NCBI RefSeq assembly: GCF_004514475.2
Contig: NZ_MYFO02000004.1
Coordinates: 62,001-126,000 of the forward strand
DNA from: Paenibacillus athensensis
GTDB taxonomy: Bacteria; Bacillota; Bacilli; Paenibacillales; NBRC-103111
Direction: 5' to 3'
DNA: 64,000 bases
Part shown: positions 1 to 8,900 of the stretch, one piece after another
Layout: every line of letters begins with the position of its first letter
Numbering within the stretch: the first letter of the stretch is position 1
Notes under the pieces: model-generated
Told to the model about the DNA's origin: nothing
Database searches by the model: none
The model's input: only the letters and a program-made list of their open reading frames with translations
Position numbers and translations under genes: made by a program

Positions 1-461
1 ACGTGGTATTGCCGCTGCTGGAGCAGCTGACCGTGCCCGGCGGCTGGGTGACGCACGACCAGTTTCTCGCCGGCTACGGCGCAGCACAGGCAGTGCCGGG
101 ACCGCTTTTTACATTTGCCGCCTATCTGGGTTATGCAACCGGCGGCTGGTTCGGAGCGGTCGTTGCGCTGGCTGCAGTGTTTCTCCCAGCCTTCCTGCTC
201 GTCGCAGGCGCGATGCCGTTCTGGAGCCGGCTCAGTGGCCGCCGCGGGGCGCGCGGAGCTCTCGCAGGCGTCAATGCGTCTGTCGTCGGGCTTTTGCTGG
301 CGGCGCTGTACGATCCGGTCTGGGTGTCGGCTGTCCGCTCCCCGCAGGATGCGGCCCTTGCGCTGACTGCGTTTGCCCTGCTGATGTACGCCGCAACGCC
401 CCCTTGGGCGGTCGTTGCCTTTTGCGCGCTTGGCGGAGCAGCCTTTTCCTGGCTTTCCTGA
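1..461 (+). CDS. chrA: Chromate transporter, C-terminal part (cut by window edge)
   Basis: Partial gene whose 5' end lies outside the window; about 152 residues are visible. The sequence is hydrophobic with several membrane helices and carries the CHR-family signature GYGAAQAVPGPLFTFAAYLG followed by GGWFGA. ChrA-type proteins export chromate (proton/chromate antiport), and many Firmicutes carry them as two short half-size genes, so this may be the second half-gene rather than the end of a long one. It ends at TGA 459-461 and is followed by an unrelated nitroreductase. A link between chromate export and a reductase next door is attractive but unproven. Confidence 0.75.
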   Translation, partial: VVLPLLEQLTVPGGWVTHDQFLAGYGAAQAVPGPLFTFAAYLGYATGGWFGAVVALAAVFLPAFLLVAGAMPFWSRLSGRRGARGALAGVNASVVGLLLAALYDPVWVSAVRSPQDAALALTAFALLMYAATPPWAVVAFCALGGAAFSWLS

Positions 462-548
462 GAGCGCCGGCTGGCGGACCGGATGTGTTTTCCGCGCTGC
501 TGCGATATAATGGATAACACTGGCAATCGAGGGGAGAGAAAGTGTGCA

Positions 549-1283
549 ATGAACGATACCATAGCGCTGCTGCTGCAGCACCGATCGATCCGCAAATTTA
601 CCGCCGATCCGCTTGCGCCGGAGCAGGTTGGTCATATCATCGCTGCCGCGCAGCACGCGTCAACCTCCAGCAATATGCAAGCCTACAGCGTTATTGGAGT
701 GACCGATGAAGCGGTCAAGCGGCAGTTGGCCGCGCTGGCCGGGAATCAGGGCTATATTGTCGAATGCCCGCTGTTTCTCGTCTGGTGCGCCGATCTGTAC
801 CGCTATGCCCAAGCGGCCGGACGGCATACGGATACGCCGGTGACCGGCAACGCCGAGAATTTGATCGTCGCTACCGTCGACACGGCCTTGGCTGCGCAAA
901 ATGCCGCCATCGCCGCAGAATCGATGGGGCTTGGCATCGTCTACATCGGCGGCATCCGCAATCAGCCGGACGAGGTATCGGCGCTGCTGAAGCTGCCCGA
1001 GCTCGTGTATCCGGTGTTTGGCATGTGCGTCGGCGTACCCGATCAGGAGCCGCTGTCCCGACCGCGTCTGCCGGAGCAGGCCGTCTATCACAGTCAAGCG
1101 TACAATACCGAAGGACAAGCCGAGGCCATCGACGCTTACGATCAGACTATAGCGCAGTATATGAGAGAACGGACGCGCGGCAAGATCGCGACGTCGTGGT
1201 CCAAGGAAATGGCGGCCAAAGCGGCGCGTCCCCGCGAGCACATGCGCGCTTTTTTGCAGAAAATGGGCTTTGGTCTGGAATAG
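549..1283 (+). CDS. nfsA: NfsA-type FMN-dependent NADPH nitroreductase
   Basis: 244-residue nitroreductase, the usual size for the NfsA/FRP family. It begins with the FMN-binding HRSIRKFT motif (residues about 10-17) and has the family region SSNMQAYSVIG near residue 37. The C-terminus contains the basic RTRGK...W segment typical of NADPH-dependent NfsA enzymes. The ATG at 549 is preceded by GAGGGGAGAGA, while an upstream in-frame ATG at 483 has no such site. Family members reduce nitroaromatics, quinones and sometimes chromate with NADPH in the cytoplasm. The gene sits 88 bp after a chromate transporter. The physiological substrate cannot be told from sequence. Confidence 0.85.
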   Translation: MNDTIALLLQHRSIRKFTADPLAPEQVGHIIAAAQHASTSSNMQAYSVIGVTDEAVKRQLAALAGNQGYIVECPLFLVWCADLYRYAQAAGRHTDTPVTGNAENLIVATVDTALAAQNAAIAAESMGLGIVYIGGIRNQPDEVSALLKLPELVYPVFGMCVGVPDQEPLSRPRLPEQAVYHSQAYNTEGQAEAIDAYDQTIAQYMRERTRGKIATSWSKEMAAKAARPREHMRAFLQKMGFGLE

Positions 1284-1372
1284 CCGGCAGCGCGACTTGC
1301 GTTCATAATTGATGAACTTGTCTCATATACATGGGACAGGGAAGATCAGTTGGGCGAAAGGAGTGCTAATCC

Positions 1373-1651
1373 GTGAAAGGGCTGAAAAACGTCGTGTTTA
1401 TGAGTCTCGCGCTGGGCATGCTGATCTATTCGGTGCCTCAGCTTGACTTCCGCAACGGCTCGACCTTGCAGACGGCGTTTAGCGTGGTCTGGGCGATCAT
1501 GTCGCTGCTGGTTGTCGCTGCGCATCTGCATCAGATTTTGGGTGTGGACGAGGAGACGAGAAAAGAGCTTCGCCGTATCAACAGGATGAAAAAGTGGCAG
1601 ATCGAGCAGGCGCTCGGCGGCCGCCGAAAAATTTTGCAAATTCGCAAATAA
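1373..1651 (+). CDS. Small membrane protein of unknown function
   Basis: 92-residue protein starting at GTG 1373 after a good AAAGGAG site. It has two predicted hydrophobic segments (about residues 5-21 and 36-54) followed by a charged, probably cytoplasmic tail rich in Arg and Lys. I do not recognise the family. A rho-independent terminator follows at once, so it is probably a single-gene transcript. Confidence 0.65.
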   Translation: MKGLKNVVFMSLALGMLIYSVPQLDFRNGSTLQTAFSVVWAIMSLLVVAAHLHQILGVDEETRKELRRINRMKKWQIEQALGGRRKILQIRK

Positions 1652-1660
1652 CCTCCGCGC

Positions 1661-1700
1661 AAGCTCCGGCCCTCAGGGACCGGGGCTTTGTTGATTGTTT
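1661..1700 (+). terminator. Rho-independent terminator after the small membrane protein gene
   Basis: Hairpin with stem AGCTCCGG / CCGGGGCT (one wobble pair) at 1662-1687, followed by a T-rich tail. It lies 10 bp after the stop codon at 1651. Confidence 0.7.
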
Positions 1701-1803
1701 TGGCAAAACGTTCCGGGAGTATGCACCTGACGTCGCTTGACCGCTGCGAACCGGCTGCGTTCAGAAAATGTCGTTTTACGCCATAAATTTGTGCGTAACC
1801 TGC

Positions 1804-1856
1804 TTTACAAACGATTTCTTGTGCTGTAAAATAAAAACATAACGAACATTTGTTCT
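1804..1856 (+). promoter_or_regulatory. Candidate promoter with LexA-like (SOS) box upstream of ytoI
   Basis: A -35 TTTACA (1804-1809), 17-bp spacer and -10 TAAAAT (1827-1832) give a plausible sigma-A promoter with a start near 1839. Just after it, 1843-1856 reads CGAACATTTGTTCT, which fits the Bacillus LexA/DinR consensus CGAAC-N4-GTTCG at all but the last base. Placement over the transcription start is where a repressor would act. A GAAC-N4-GTTC match is expected about once by chance in 64 kb, so this is a candidate only. Confidence 0.4.
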
Positions 1857-1882
1857 TAAATGGTGCGAATCGCATGTCCCCG

Positions 1883-1911
1883 TTGTTCTGCGCACGTTCA
1901 ACCACTATAAT
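1883..1911 (+). promoter_or_regulatory. Sigma-A promoter for ytoI with palindromic -10
   Basis: TTGTTC (1883-1888), 17-bp spacer, TATAAT (1906-1911), 43 bp ahead of the ytoI start. The -10 is centred in the perfect palindrome CACTATAATAGTG (1903-1915), which could also be an operator. Confidence 0.55.
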
Positions 1912-1953
1912 AGTGACACGGACGAATACAGAAATTCAGGTCGGGGTGTATGA

Positions 1954-3294
1954 ATGACTACGATGGATGATGAGGATTCGCTGACGAAGCATGAGCAAAT
2001 CTTGCGGCATATTGAAAGCCTTGCGCTCGGCAGCCGGATTTCTGTCAGGAAAATCGCCAAGCATCTGGATGTAAGCGAAGGAACCGCGTACCGGGCGATC
2101 AAGGAAGCGGAGAGTCAAGGACTTGTCAGCACGAAGGAGCGGATCGGCACCGTTCGCGTTGAGAAGAAGCTGCGCCAGAACATTGACAAGCTGACGTTTG
2201 CCGAAGTCGTCGACATGGTTGACGGCGAAGTGCTCGGGGGCGCGTCCGGGCAGCAGAAGACGCTGCATCGGTTTGTCATCGGCGCGATGGAGCAGGATGC
2301 CATGATGCGCTATATCGAGGCGGGAAGCCTGCTGATTGTCGGCAACCGGAACGAAGCGCACATTTGCGCGCTGGAGCAGGGAGCGGGGGTGCTGATCACG
2401 GGCGGATTCGATACGAGCCCGGAGGTGAAGCGGCTGGCCGACCAGCTGGAGCTGCCGATCATCTCCAGCAGCTACGATACGTTTACCGTTGCCTCCATGA
2501 TCAACCGCGCCATTTACGATCGGCTGATCAAGAAAAAGATCATCATGGTCGAGGACATCCTTGCATCGGGAGCGCCGGTTGCTTCGCTGAAGGCGAACAG
2601 CACCTGCAAGGACTGGAAGCGGTTGTCCGAGCTGACCGGCCAGAGCCGGTTTCCCGTCGTCGACGAATGGAACAGGATCATCGGCGTAGTTACCGCCAAG
2701 GATATGGCCGGGGCCTCCTCCGAACAGCCTGTGGACAAGCTGATGACACGCAATCCGCTTACCGTGACCCTCCAGACGCCGGTAGCTTCTGCCGCACATA
2801 TGATGGTGTGGGAGGGGATCGAGCTGCTGCCTGTTATCGATGCCAACCGTAAAATGATCGGCGTCCTCAATCGCGGGGAGGTGCTGCAGGCGATGCAATA
2901 CATCCAGAAGCAGCCGCAGAACGGAGAGACGTTTGAGGATCTGATCGGCTCTGGCATGGAAGAGGTGCGCGACGCCCAGGGTGGCTTGAGCTTTCGCGGC
3001 GTCATTACGCCGCAGATGACGAACCATCTGGGGACGGTGTCCGAAGGCGTGCTGACCACGATGATGAAGCAGGCGGCATTTCGCATCGTCCAGGAGCAGA
3101 AGCGGGGCGATCTGGTCATGGAGAATATGTCCACGTATTTTCTGAAGCCGGTCCAGCTTGACAGCCGAATCGAAATAAGGCCCACCATCATAGAGGTGAG
3201 CCGGAAATTCGGTAAAATCGACGTTGAGATTTATCACGCGGATGCGCTCGTTTGCAAGGCGATGCTGAACGCCCAGGTCATCGAGCAGATCTGA
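1954..3294 (+). CDS. ytoI: YtoI-family HTH / DRTGG / CBS / hotdog protein
   Basis: 446-residue multidomain protein. In order: a winged-helix HTH (about residues 10-65, SVRKIAKHLDVSEGTAYRAI), a DRTGG domain (about 70-185), two CBS motifs (about 190-310, SRFPVVDEWNRIIGVVTAKD and LLPVIDANRKMIGVLNRGE) and a C-terminal MaoC/thioesterase-like hotdog domain (about 335-446). This is the architecture and length of Bacillus YtoI. CBS pairs usually bind adenosyl ligands, so a ligand-responsive regulator is likely, but the signal and targets are not known to me. It lies back to back with ytpI on the opposite strand, keeping the ytoI/ytpI pairing of Bacillus. Two candidate promoters precede it, one with an SOS-like box. 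Confidence 0.85.
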   Translation: MTTMDDEDSLTKHEQILRHIESLALGSRISVRKIAKHLDVSEGTAYRAIKEAESQGLVSTKERIGTVRVEKKLRQNIDKLTFAEVVDMVDGEVLGGASGQQKTLHRFVIGAMEQDAMMRYIEAGSLLIVGNRNEAHICALEQGAGVLITGGFDTSPEVKRLADQLELPIISSSYDTFTVASMINRAIYDRLIKKKIIMVEDILASGAPVASLKANSTCKDWKRLSELTGQSRFPVVDEWNRIIGVVTAKDMAGASSEQPVDKLMTRNPLTVTLQTPVASAAHMMVWEGIELLPVIDANRKMIGVLNRGEVLQAMQYIQKQPQNGETFEDLIGSGMEEVRDAQGGLSFRGVITPQMTNHLGTVSEGVLTTMMKQAAFRIVQEQKRGDLVMENMSTYFLKPVQLDSRIEIRPTIIEVSRKFGKIDVEIYHADALVCKAMLNAQVIEQI

Positions 3295-3315
3295 AGGATT
3301 CGCAGCGAAGGTCGA

Positions 3316-3612
3316 CTACTCCGGCATCCGCTGGAAATGGCTGTAGTTGCGAATTCCGGCAAACAGATTGAACAAGCCGATCAGCAGAAAGATCGTGCCG
3401 AACGTGCGGCGCAGCGTCGAATCCGTAAAGAAGAACAACTGTGTAACGGCAAGCAGGACAAGCATCAATCCCATGCACATGTTCATTCTGGCCGAGAACA
3501 GTCCGCGTCTTTTGGGATCGCGTTCGCGGCGAAAGCGGAAGCTGAAATAAATCGAAAGCGCGAGCATAAGCACAATAAGCAAAAACATTCCAACCTGAAC
3601 GGTTTCCAGCAT
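3316..3612 (-). CDS. ytpI: YtpI-family membrane protein
   Basis: 98-residue protein with three hydrophobic segments (about residues 6-24, 45-62, 68-85) and the conserved basic stretch RFRRERDPKRRGLF between the first two. Size, topology and position next to ytoI match Bacillus YtpI, whose function is unknown. The ATG at 3612 is preceded by a weak GGTGG. It ends 21 bp from the ytoI stop on the other strand. Confidence 0.8.
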   Translation of the reverse strand: MLETVQVGMFLLIVLMLALSIYFSFRFRRERDPKRRGLFSARMNMCMGLMLVLLAVTQLFFFTDSTLRRTFGTIFLLIGLFNLFAGIRNYSHFQRMPE

Positions 3613-3695
3613 AAATCAAGTACCACCTTTGACGTTTATTCCTTATTAACTCTAGCGAGTTTTGCACGGAAATGCAATGCGCCGCACCTGTCAGG

Positions 3696-3734
3696 CAAAA
3701 TAAAAGCGCCGGCTCCGGACAGCGGGAGCGGCGC
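3696..3734 (-). terminator. Terminator of the small minus-strand gene
   Basis: On the minus strand, GCGCCGCTCCC / GGAGCCGGCGC forms a strong GC-rich stem (3706-3734) followed by TTTTATTTTG. It starts 2 bp beyond the stop codon of the 51-residue ORF at 3737-3892, which supports that ORF being a real gene. Confidence 0.8.
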
Positions 3735-3736
3735 AA

Positions 3737-3892
3737 TTAATTGGGACGGCGTTGTTCATCTATTTTTTTCGAAATGGATTCCCAGCTCATCTTTACGCTA
3801 ATCTCGGATAATCGAAAAGCGCCTTCGAAGCTCTCGTGCACGGCTTCTTCAAAGAGGTGTTCAAACAGTTCTTCCAACTTGTCTTTAGCCAT
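3737..3892 (-). CDS. 51-residue acidic peptide gene divergent from the comQ-like gene
   Basis: Short ORF running from ATG (3892) to TAA (3737-3739). The peptide begins MAKDKLEELFEHLFEEAVHE, is acidic and probably amphipathic-helical, has one Trp at residue 37 and ends in QRRPN. The start is preceded by a GGAG site on the minus strand (near 3898-3905) and the stop by 2 bp from a strong terminator, so it behaves like a real gene. I do not recognise the family. It diverges from a ComQ-like prenyltransferase, but its Trp is 15 residues from the C-terminus, unlike known ComX precursors, so I do not call it ComX. Confidence 0.65.
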   Translation of the reverse strand: MAKDKLEELFEHLFEEAVHESFEGAFRLSEISVKMSWESISKKIDEQRRPN

Positions 3893-3966
3893 GTGTTATT
3901 CTCCTATGCTGATGTTTTGGATAAAAATGTATACTTTTATATTATCTTTAAACGTGAAAAAGTTCA

Positions 3967-4005
3967 GCGCAATTTTTGTTGCGCACGAACGCAAATAAAT
4001 TGCGC
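3967..4005. promoter_or_regulatory. Inverted GCGCAA/TTGCGC repeats in the divergent intergenic region
   Basis: GCGCAA (3967-3972) and TTGCGC (3979-3984) form a perfect inverted repeat around TTTTTG, and a further TTGCGC occurs at 4000-4005 just before the ribosome binding site. The arrangement, between divergent genes, is operator-like. No matching regulator is recognised. Confidence 0.4.
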
Positions 4006-4042
4006 GGGAGGAGATTTTATCGAGTTTCGAGTGCAAGTTTGG

Positions 4043-4960
4043 ATGGAGAAGATCATTCAGAGCTATTATCCGACGCAGGATTTGCAAGAGCTGCTGCTGG
4101 AATGCATCGCCGACAAGGCTGCCGAGCCTACGCTATGGTCGGGCATGACGCTGCTTGTCCACCGCATGCTCGGCGGAAGCAATCCCCATATAGACCGACT
4201 ATGCGCGCTCACAGAGCTCGCTATTTTGGCGTTGGACATCATGGACGATCTACAGGATCAGGACAATTTGCAGAAGGTGTGGATGCAGCGGCCGCAGCCT
4301 TATGTGCTGAATGCAATGGTCGGTCTCTTGATGGCGGTGTCGGCGGAATTAAGCGCGCTCCGCGCCGCTGATCCGCAGCAACGTTTTCCTGATGCCGGCG
4401 AGTTCGGGCGTCTGATTGCTGTTGCGATTAACGGGCAGCAGACCGATCTGGCGCTGACGGTGCAGACTGAGCACGAATATGTGGAGATGGTTCATAAAAA
4501 GTCATGCATGCTGATCCGCATCGCTTTTTATTTCGGTCTCGGCGCGTTACCCAAGGAAGCGGTCGACGAAGATAAGGAGCAAAGCTTGTACCAGATCGCC
4601 GACCATATCGGCTTGATGGCGCAAATCCGCAACGACACGGCGGATGTGACGCGCTGCGACACCAAAAACGATTTGCTTGGCAAGAAACGGACCTTGCCGA
4701 TTTTGTTCATGCTCTCCGATCCCGAGCTGGAGTTGCCGATTTTGGCCGATTATTATGCAAATACGGTCAGCCGGGAGCAATTTGCCGAGCAGTTGGATGC
4801 GTGTCTGGACTATGTGCAGCGTTCCGGCTGCATTCCGTATTGCGAGTTTATTCAGCAGTTGCAGTACAAACGCGCGTTGGACATTTTGAAGCAGCTGCCG
4901 CTTGTTGCCCCTTGGAAGACGAAATTTCAGACCGAAGTGCTGGATATGTTCGGCGGTTAG
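4043..4960 (+). CDS. ComQ-like isoprenyl transferase / polyprenyl synthetase
   Basis: 305-residue protein of the trans-prenyltransferase fold. The first Asp-rich motif reads LALDIMDDLQDQDN (about residues 70-83), very close to the corresponding ComQ segment as I remember it, and the second region reads QIRNDTADV...KNDLLGKKRTLPILF. The N-terminus also resembles ComQ (MEKIIQ...DLQELL). ComQ prenylates a Trp of the ComX quorum-sensing peptide. ATG 4043 fits that alignment, although the GGGAGGAGA site (4006-4014) is nearer GTG 4031, which would add four residues. No ComX-like ORF, ComP or ComA is visible nearby, so this is either an orphan ComQ relative or a modifier of another peptide. It occupies the place of nrnA in the Bacillus order. 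Confidence 0.7.
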   Translation: MEKIIQSYYPTQDLQELLLECIADKAAEPTLWSGMTLLVHRMLGGSNPHIDRLCALTELAILALDIMDDLQDQDNLQKVWMQRPQPYVLNAMVGLLMAVSAELSALRAADPQQRFPDAGEFGRLIAVAINGQQTDLALTVQTEHEYVEMVHKKSCMLIRIAFYFGLGALPKEAVDEDKEQSLYQIADHIGLMAQIRNDTADVTRCDTKNDLLGKKRTLPILFMLSDPELELPILADYYANTVSREQFAEQLDACLDYVQRSGCIPYCEFIQQLQYKRALDILKQLPLVAPWKTKFQTEVLDMFGG

Positions 4961-4969
4961 GGAACGTTT

Positions 4970-5016
4970 CGGCACAGCGAAGGAGCAGCCGCTTGGTTCG
5001 CCGTGCCGGCGTTTTA
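4970..5016 (+). terminator. Terminator after the comQ-like gene
   Basis: Stem CGGCACAGCGAA (4970-4981) with TTCGCCGTGCCG (4997-5008), one mismatch, followed by GCGTTTTATG. Its tail touches the end of ytrI on the other strand. Confidence 0.65.
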
Positions 5017-5505
5017 TGTACGTTTTTCTTTTGCCGTGATCCAGATGCTTAGCTCGGTTTGCACGAGCACGATCGATTTGACTTCGATGACATAATTTTT
5101 TTCATGAATGCTGTACAATTTTTGATGAATCAGCTGCTCGTACAGAGGCCGCGCGTCTCGAACAGAGGCGGCTTTTTGTCCTATGACAAGTTTAAGATCG
5201 TTTTTGACGTTGCCTTCAATTTCCTTCTGGATGTCCTCGCTGGGCAGCTCTTCGAGCTCACCGGGTACAAGATATACATTGACGACGTTGATCAACGCCA
5301 TTTTGTTGCGCGTCTTGTTCAGCGCATCGACATCGCGCCGCAAATCGGCATTCTCTTCCATATATTTGTGGAGCTGGACGTACAGCAGGTTATAGTTGTG
5401 CTGAAAAATACTCATATAAACCGCGCTGCCGATGATCGCTCCCGAGACGAGCAGGCCGAATCCGGCCAGCAGCCGGCGATATCGCTCGAATTGCGGCACC
5501 CTCAA
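5014..5505 (-). CDS. ytrI: Sporulation membrane protein YtrI
   Basis: 163-residue protein with one N-terminal membrane helix (about residues 12-32), a coiled-coil-like segment (YNLLYVQLHKYMEENADLRRDVDALN) and an extracytoplasmic domain. The TTG start at 5505 has AGGGGGG eight bases upstream. The start overlaps the ytrH stop (TTGA), which implies translational coupling. YtrH and YtrI are sporulation proteins of the mother-cell programme in Bacillus and sit beside dnaE there, as here. The family match rests on topology and synteny as well as sequence. Confidence 0.8.
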   Translation of the reverse strand: MRVPQFERYRRLLAGFGLLVSGAIIGSAVYMSIFQHNYNLLYVQLHKYMEENADLRRDVDALNKTRNKMALINVVNVYLVPGELEELPSEDIQKEIEGNVKNDLKLVIGQKAASVRDARPLYEQLIHQKLYSIHEKNYVIEVKSIVLVQTELSIWITAKEKRT

Positions 5506-5834
5506 GGCTGCTGCCCCCCTTTGCAGATCATCTGAATCAGCGAGGTGCCTAAGTGAGCCCCGATAAAGGCGACAACGATCAGCATGATCTGCTTGATCGC
5601 CGGGCTCAAGTGTCCTTCGGCAACGTGGCTTTCGATGTAGCGGATCGGATCGATTGTACCGCCGACGGCCGCGACCATTGCCCAGATTTTGATATTTTCC
5701 GAAATGGCGAGCATTTTTTCGCTGGGTGATTGCAGTGTCAAGACGGCTCCAAGTCCGCTTAACATGCTGCCTCCGAACACGACGCCAAACGCCACGCAAA
5801 AATAGACGACCATATTGCCCCAAAAGCTGTACAT
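5502..5834 (-). CDS. ytrH: Sporulation membrane protein YtrH
   Basis: 110-residue protein with three hydrophobic helices and the recognisable YtrH segments VYFCVAFGVVFGGSMLSG and GGTIDPIRYIESH. It is the first gene of a two-gene ytrH-ytrI operon that diverges from dnaE, with a short AAGGATG-type site before the ATG. In Bacillus this operon depends on sigma-E and is needed for efficient sporulation. No sigma-E promoter was assigned with confidence. Confidence 0.9.
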   Translation of the reverse strand: MYSFWGNMVVYFCVAFGVVFGGSMLSGLGAVLTLQSPSEKMLAISENIKIWAMVAAVGGTIDPIRYIESHVAEGHLSPAIKQIMLIVVAFIGAHLGTSLIQMICKGGQQP

Positions 5835-5891
5835 CGCTTCTCATCGCATCCTTCCGCTTTGCGGCCCTTCAGCGCCGCTGCATCTGATACA

Positions 5892-5921
5892 TTGTATGGG
5901 AAACCATGTCCACAATATGAT
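5892..5921 (+). promoter_or_regulatory. dnaE promoter
   Basis: TTGTAT (5892-5897), 18-bp spacer, TATGAT (5916-5921), 38 bp before the dnaE start. Confidence 0.5.
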
Positions 5922-5959
5922 AAAATAGTGGGAAATGCTGCGAGATTAGGAGGAAGTCC

Positions 5960-8900
5960 ATGAGTTCATTTGTCCATCTGCACGTACACAGCGAATACAG
6001 TCTTCTGGACGGCGCAGCGCGCATCGACGATCTTGTCGACAAAGCGGCCGCACTCGGGATGACTTCTCTCGCATTGACCGATCACGGCGTCATGTATGGC
6101 GCGATTTCGTTTTACAAGGCGTGTCGCGCTCGCGGCATCAAGCCGATTATCGGCTGCGAAGCGTACTACACGGCGGGCTCGCTGCGGGAGAAGGTCTCCC
6201 GTCAGGAGCAGCCGATTTATCATTTGATTTTGCTGGCCAAAAATCTCAAGGGCTATCAAAATCTGATGAAGCTGATTTCGATTGCGCATCTGGAGGGCTT
6301 TCATTACAAGCCGCGTCTGGACCATGAACATTTGGCCCGTTATGCGGAAGGGCTGATTTGCCTGAGCTCTTGTCTGGGGTCGGAGGTGTCGCAGCATTTG
6401 CTGCATGATCGTCCGCAGGAGGCGCGGGCGGCGGCCGAGCGTTACCGGAGCATTTTCGGGGACGATTTTTTTCTGGAGCTCCAGGATCACGGGCTGCTGG
6501 AGCAAAAGAAGGTCAATCTGGCGATGGTCGAGCTGAGCAAGCAAACCGGCATTCCGCTGATTGCGACCAATGACGTGCATTATGTCCAAGAGCCGGATCA
6601 TGTTGTACAGGACATTCTGATTTGCATCGGCACCGGCAAAACGGTGGACGATACCGAGCGCTTGCGCATGGGTACAAGCCAGATGTATTTGAAAAGCGGC
6701 GAAGAGATGCAACGGTTGTTCGCTTACGCGCCGGAAGCTTTGAGCAATACGCTGGCGGTTGCCGAGCGCTGCGAGCTGCAGCTGGAGTTCGGTCAATCGA
6801 TTCTGCCGCGCTTTCGTCCGATTCCCGAAGCGATGACTGCCGGCGCTTACTTGCAGCAGCTCTGCTTGGACGGGCTGGAGCAGCGCTACGGAGAACGCGC
6901 CGAATGGCGGGACGAAGCGTCGGGGCAACGCAAGCTGGCTGAGGAGCGGCTGCTGTACGAGCTGGGCGTCATTGAACGGATGGGCTTCTCCGACTATTTC
7001 CTGATCGTCTGGGATTTCATCCGTTTCGCTCACGAGCGCGGGATTATGACCGGACCGGGACGGGGCTCGTCGGCCGGGAGTCTTGTCGCTTACGTGCTGC
7101 GAATCACAAACGTCGATCCGCTGGGCTACAAGCTGCTGTTTGAACGTTTTCTCAATCCGGAACGGATCAGCATGCCGGACATCGACATTGACTTTAGCGA
7201 CGAGCGGCGCGATGAAGTCATCGAATACGTCGTGGGCAAATACGGACGCGAGCATGTTGCGCAAATTATTACGTTCGGGACGATGGCGGCGAAGGCTGCG
7301 GTTCGCGATGTCGGACGGGTGCTCAATATTCCGTACGGCGAGGTGGACCGCGCTGCGAAGCTGATCCCGCATCAGCTCGGCATGACGCTGGCCGAAGCGC
7401 TGGAGATAAGCCCCGAGCTGAAGGCGCTCGCCGTCAAGCAGCCCAAGACAGGGGAACTGCTGGACATGGCCAAGCGGGTGGAAGGCATGCCGCGCCACGC
7501 TTCGACGCACGCCGCCGGCGTCGTGATCTCGCGAGAGCCGCTGACGGAATACGTGCCGCTGCAGGCCGGAACCGAGCAAACGGCACTGACGCAATATACG
7601 ATGGAGCATCTGGAGTCGATTGGCCTGCTCAAGATGGATTTTCTCGGGCTGCGTACCTTATCGATTATCGAGCGCGCGCTCAAGTGGATTGAGGAGCAGC
7701 GGGGTCAGCGGATCGATTTGAACCGGCTGGATATGGACGACGATGCCGCGACCTACGAGCTGCTGACTCGCGGGGAAACGACGGGGATCTTTCAAATGGA
7801 GTCGGCGGGCGTGCGTCGCGTGCTCAAGGATTTGAAGCCTTCGGCGTTTGAAGACATTATTTCCGTGCTTGCGTTGTACCGGCCGGGCCCAATGGAGTTT
7901 ATTCCCAAATTCATTATGGGCAAGCACGGCGAAATCGCTATCGAATATCCGCATGCGGCGCTGGAGCCGATCCTTCGCGATACGTATGGCATTATCGTGT
8001 ACCAGGAGCAGATCATGCAGATCGCTTCCACGATGGCCGGCTTCAGCCTCGGCGAAGCGGATCTGCTGCGCCGTGCGGTATCCAAGAAAAAACGCGAGGT
8101 GCTGGACGAGGAACGGACGCATTTTGTCGCCGGCAGCGAGCGCATGGGCTATGCCGCAACCGATGCGAACCGCGTCTACGATATGATCGTGCGCTTTGCC
8201 GACTACGGCTTTCCGCGGGCCCATGCCACGGCTTATGGCGTGCTGGCGTTTCAAACCGCCTATTTGAAGGCGCATTATCCGGTTTATTTTATGGCGTCGA
8301 TGCTGACGGCTGTGATGGGCAACCACCGCAAGGCAGCGGAATACGTCGACGAATGCCGACGGATGAAGCTGGCGGTGCTGCCGCCCGACGTCAACGGCAG
8401 CGGCGTCGTTTTTACGCCGGATGGCAGCGGAACGATCCGCTTCGGGCTGGCCGCGATCAAAAACGTCGGCACGCATGCCATCGAAGCGATTTTGCAGGAG
8501 CGTCGCAACGGGCCGTTCGAGAGCCTGCTCGATTTTTGCCGGCGCGTCGATTTGCGCGTCTGCAACAAGCGGGTGATCGAGTCGCTCATTCAGGGCGGGG
8601 CGTTCGATTCGCTTCCCGGTCATCGCGCGCAGCTGCTGGCGGTGCTGGACGAGACCATCGCATCGGCGACGAAGTGGCGCAAAGAGCGCGATGACTTGCA
8701 GCTCCATCTGTTTGGCTTTGTCGAGGAGCCGAATTGGGAGGTCGAATTTCCCGACATTCCGCAGCTTGCTCAGGCCAAACAACTGGAGCTGGAGCGCGAG
8801 CTGCTCGGCATGTATATTTCCGGGCATCCGCTGGACGCTTACCAGGAGCGGCTGGCCGCGCTGGAAGCGGACAAGCTGCACGAGCTCGGCGAGCTGGCCG

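Noticed and set aside
3737-3892. The 51-residue gene as a ComX pheromone precursor
   Set aside because: Known ComX peptides carry the modified Trp within the last few residues; here it is 15 residues from the end, and the gene is divergent rather than downstream of the ComQ-like gene.
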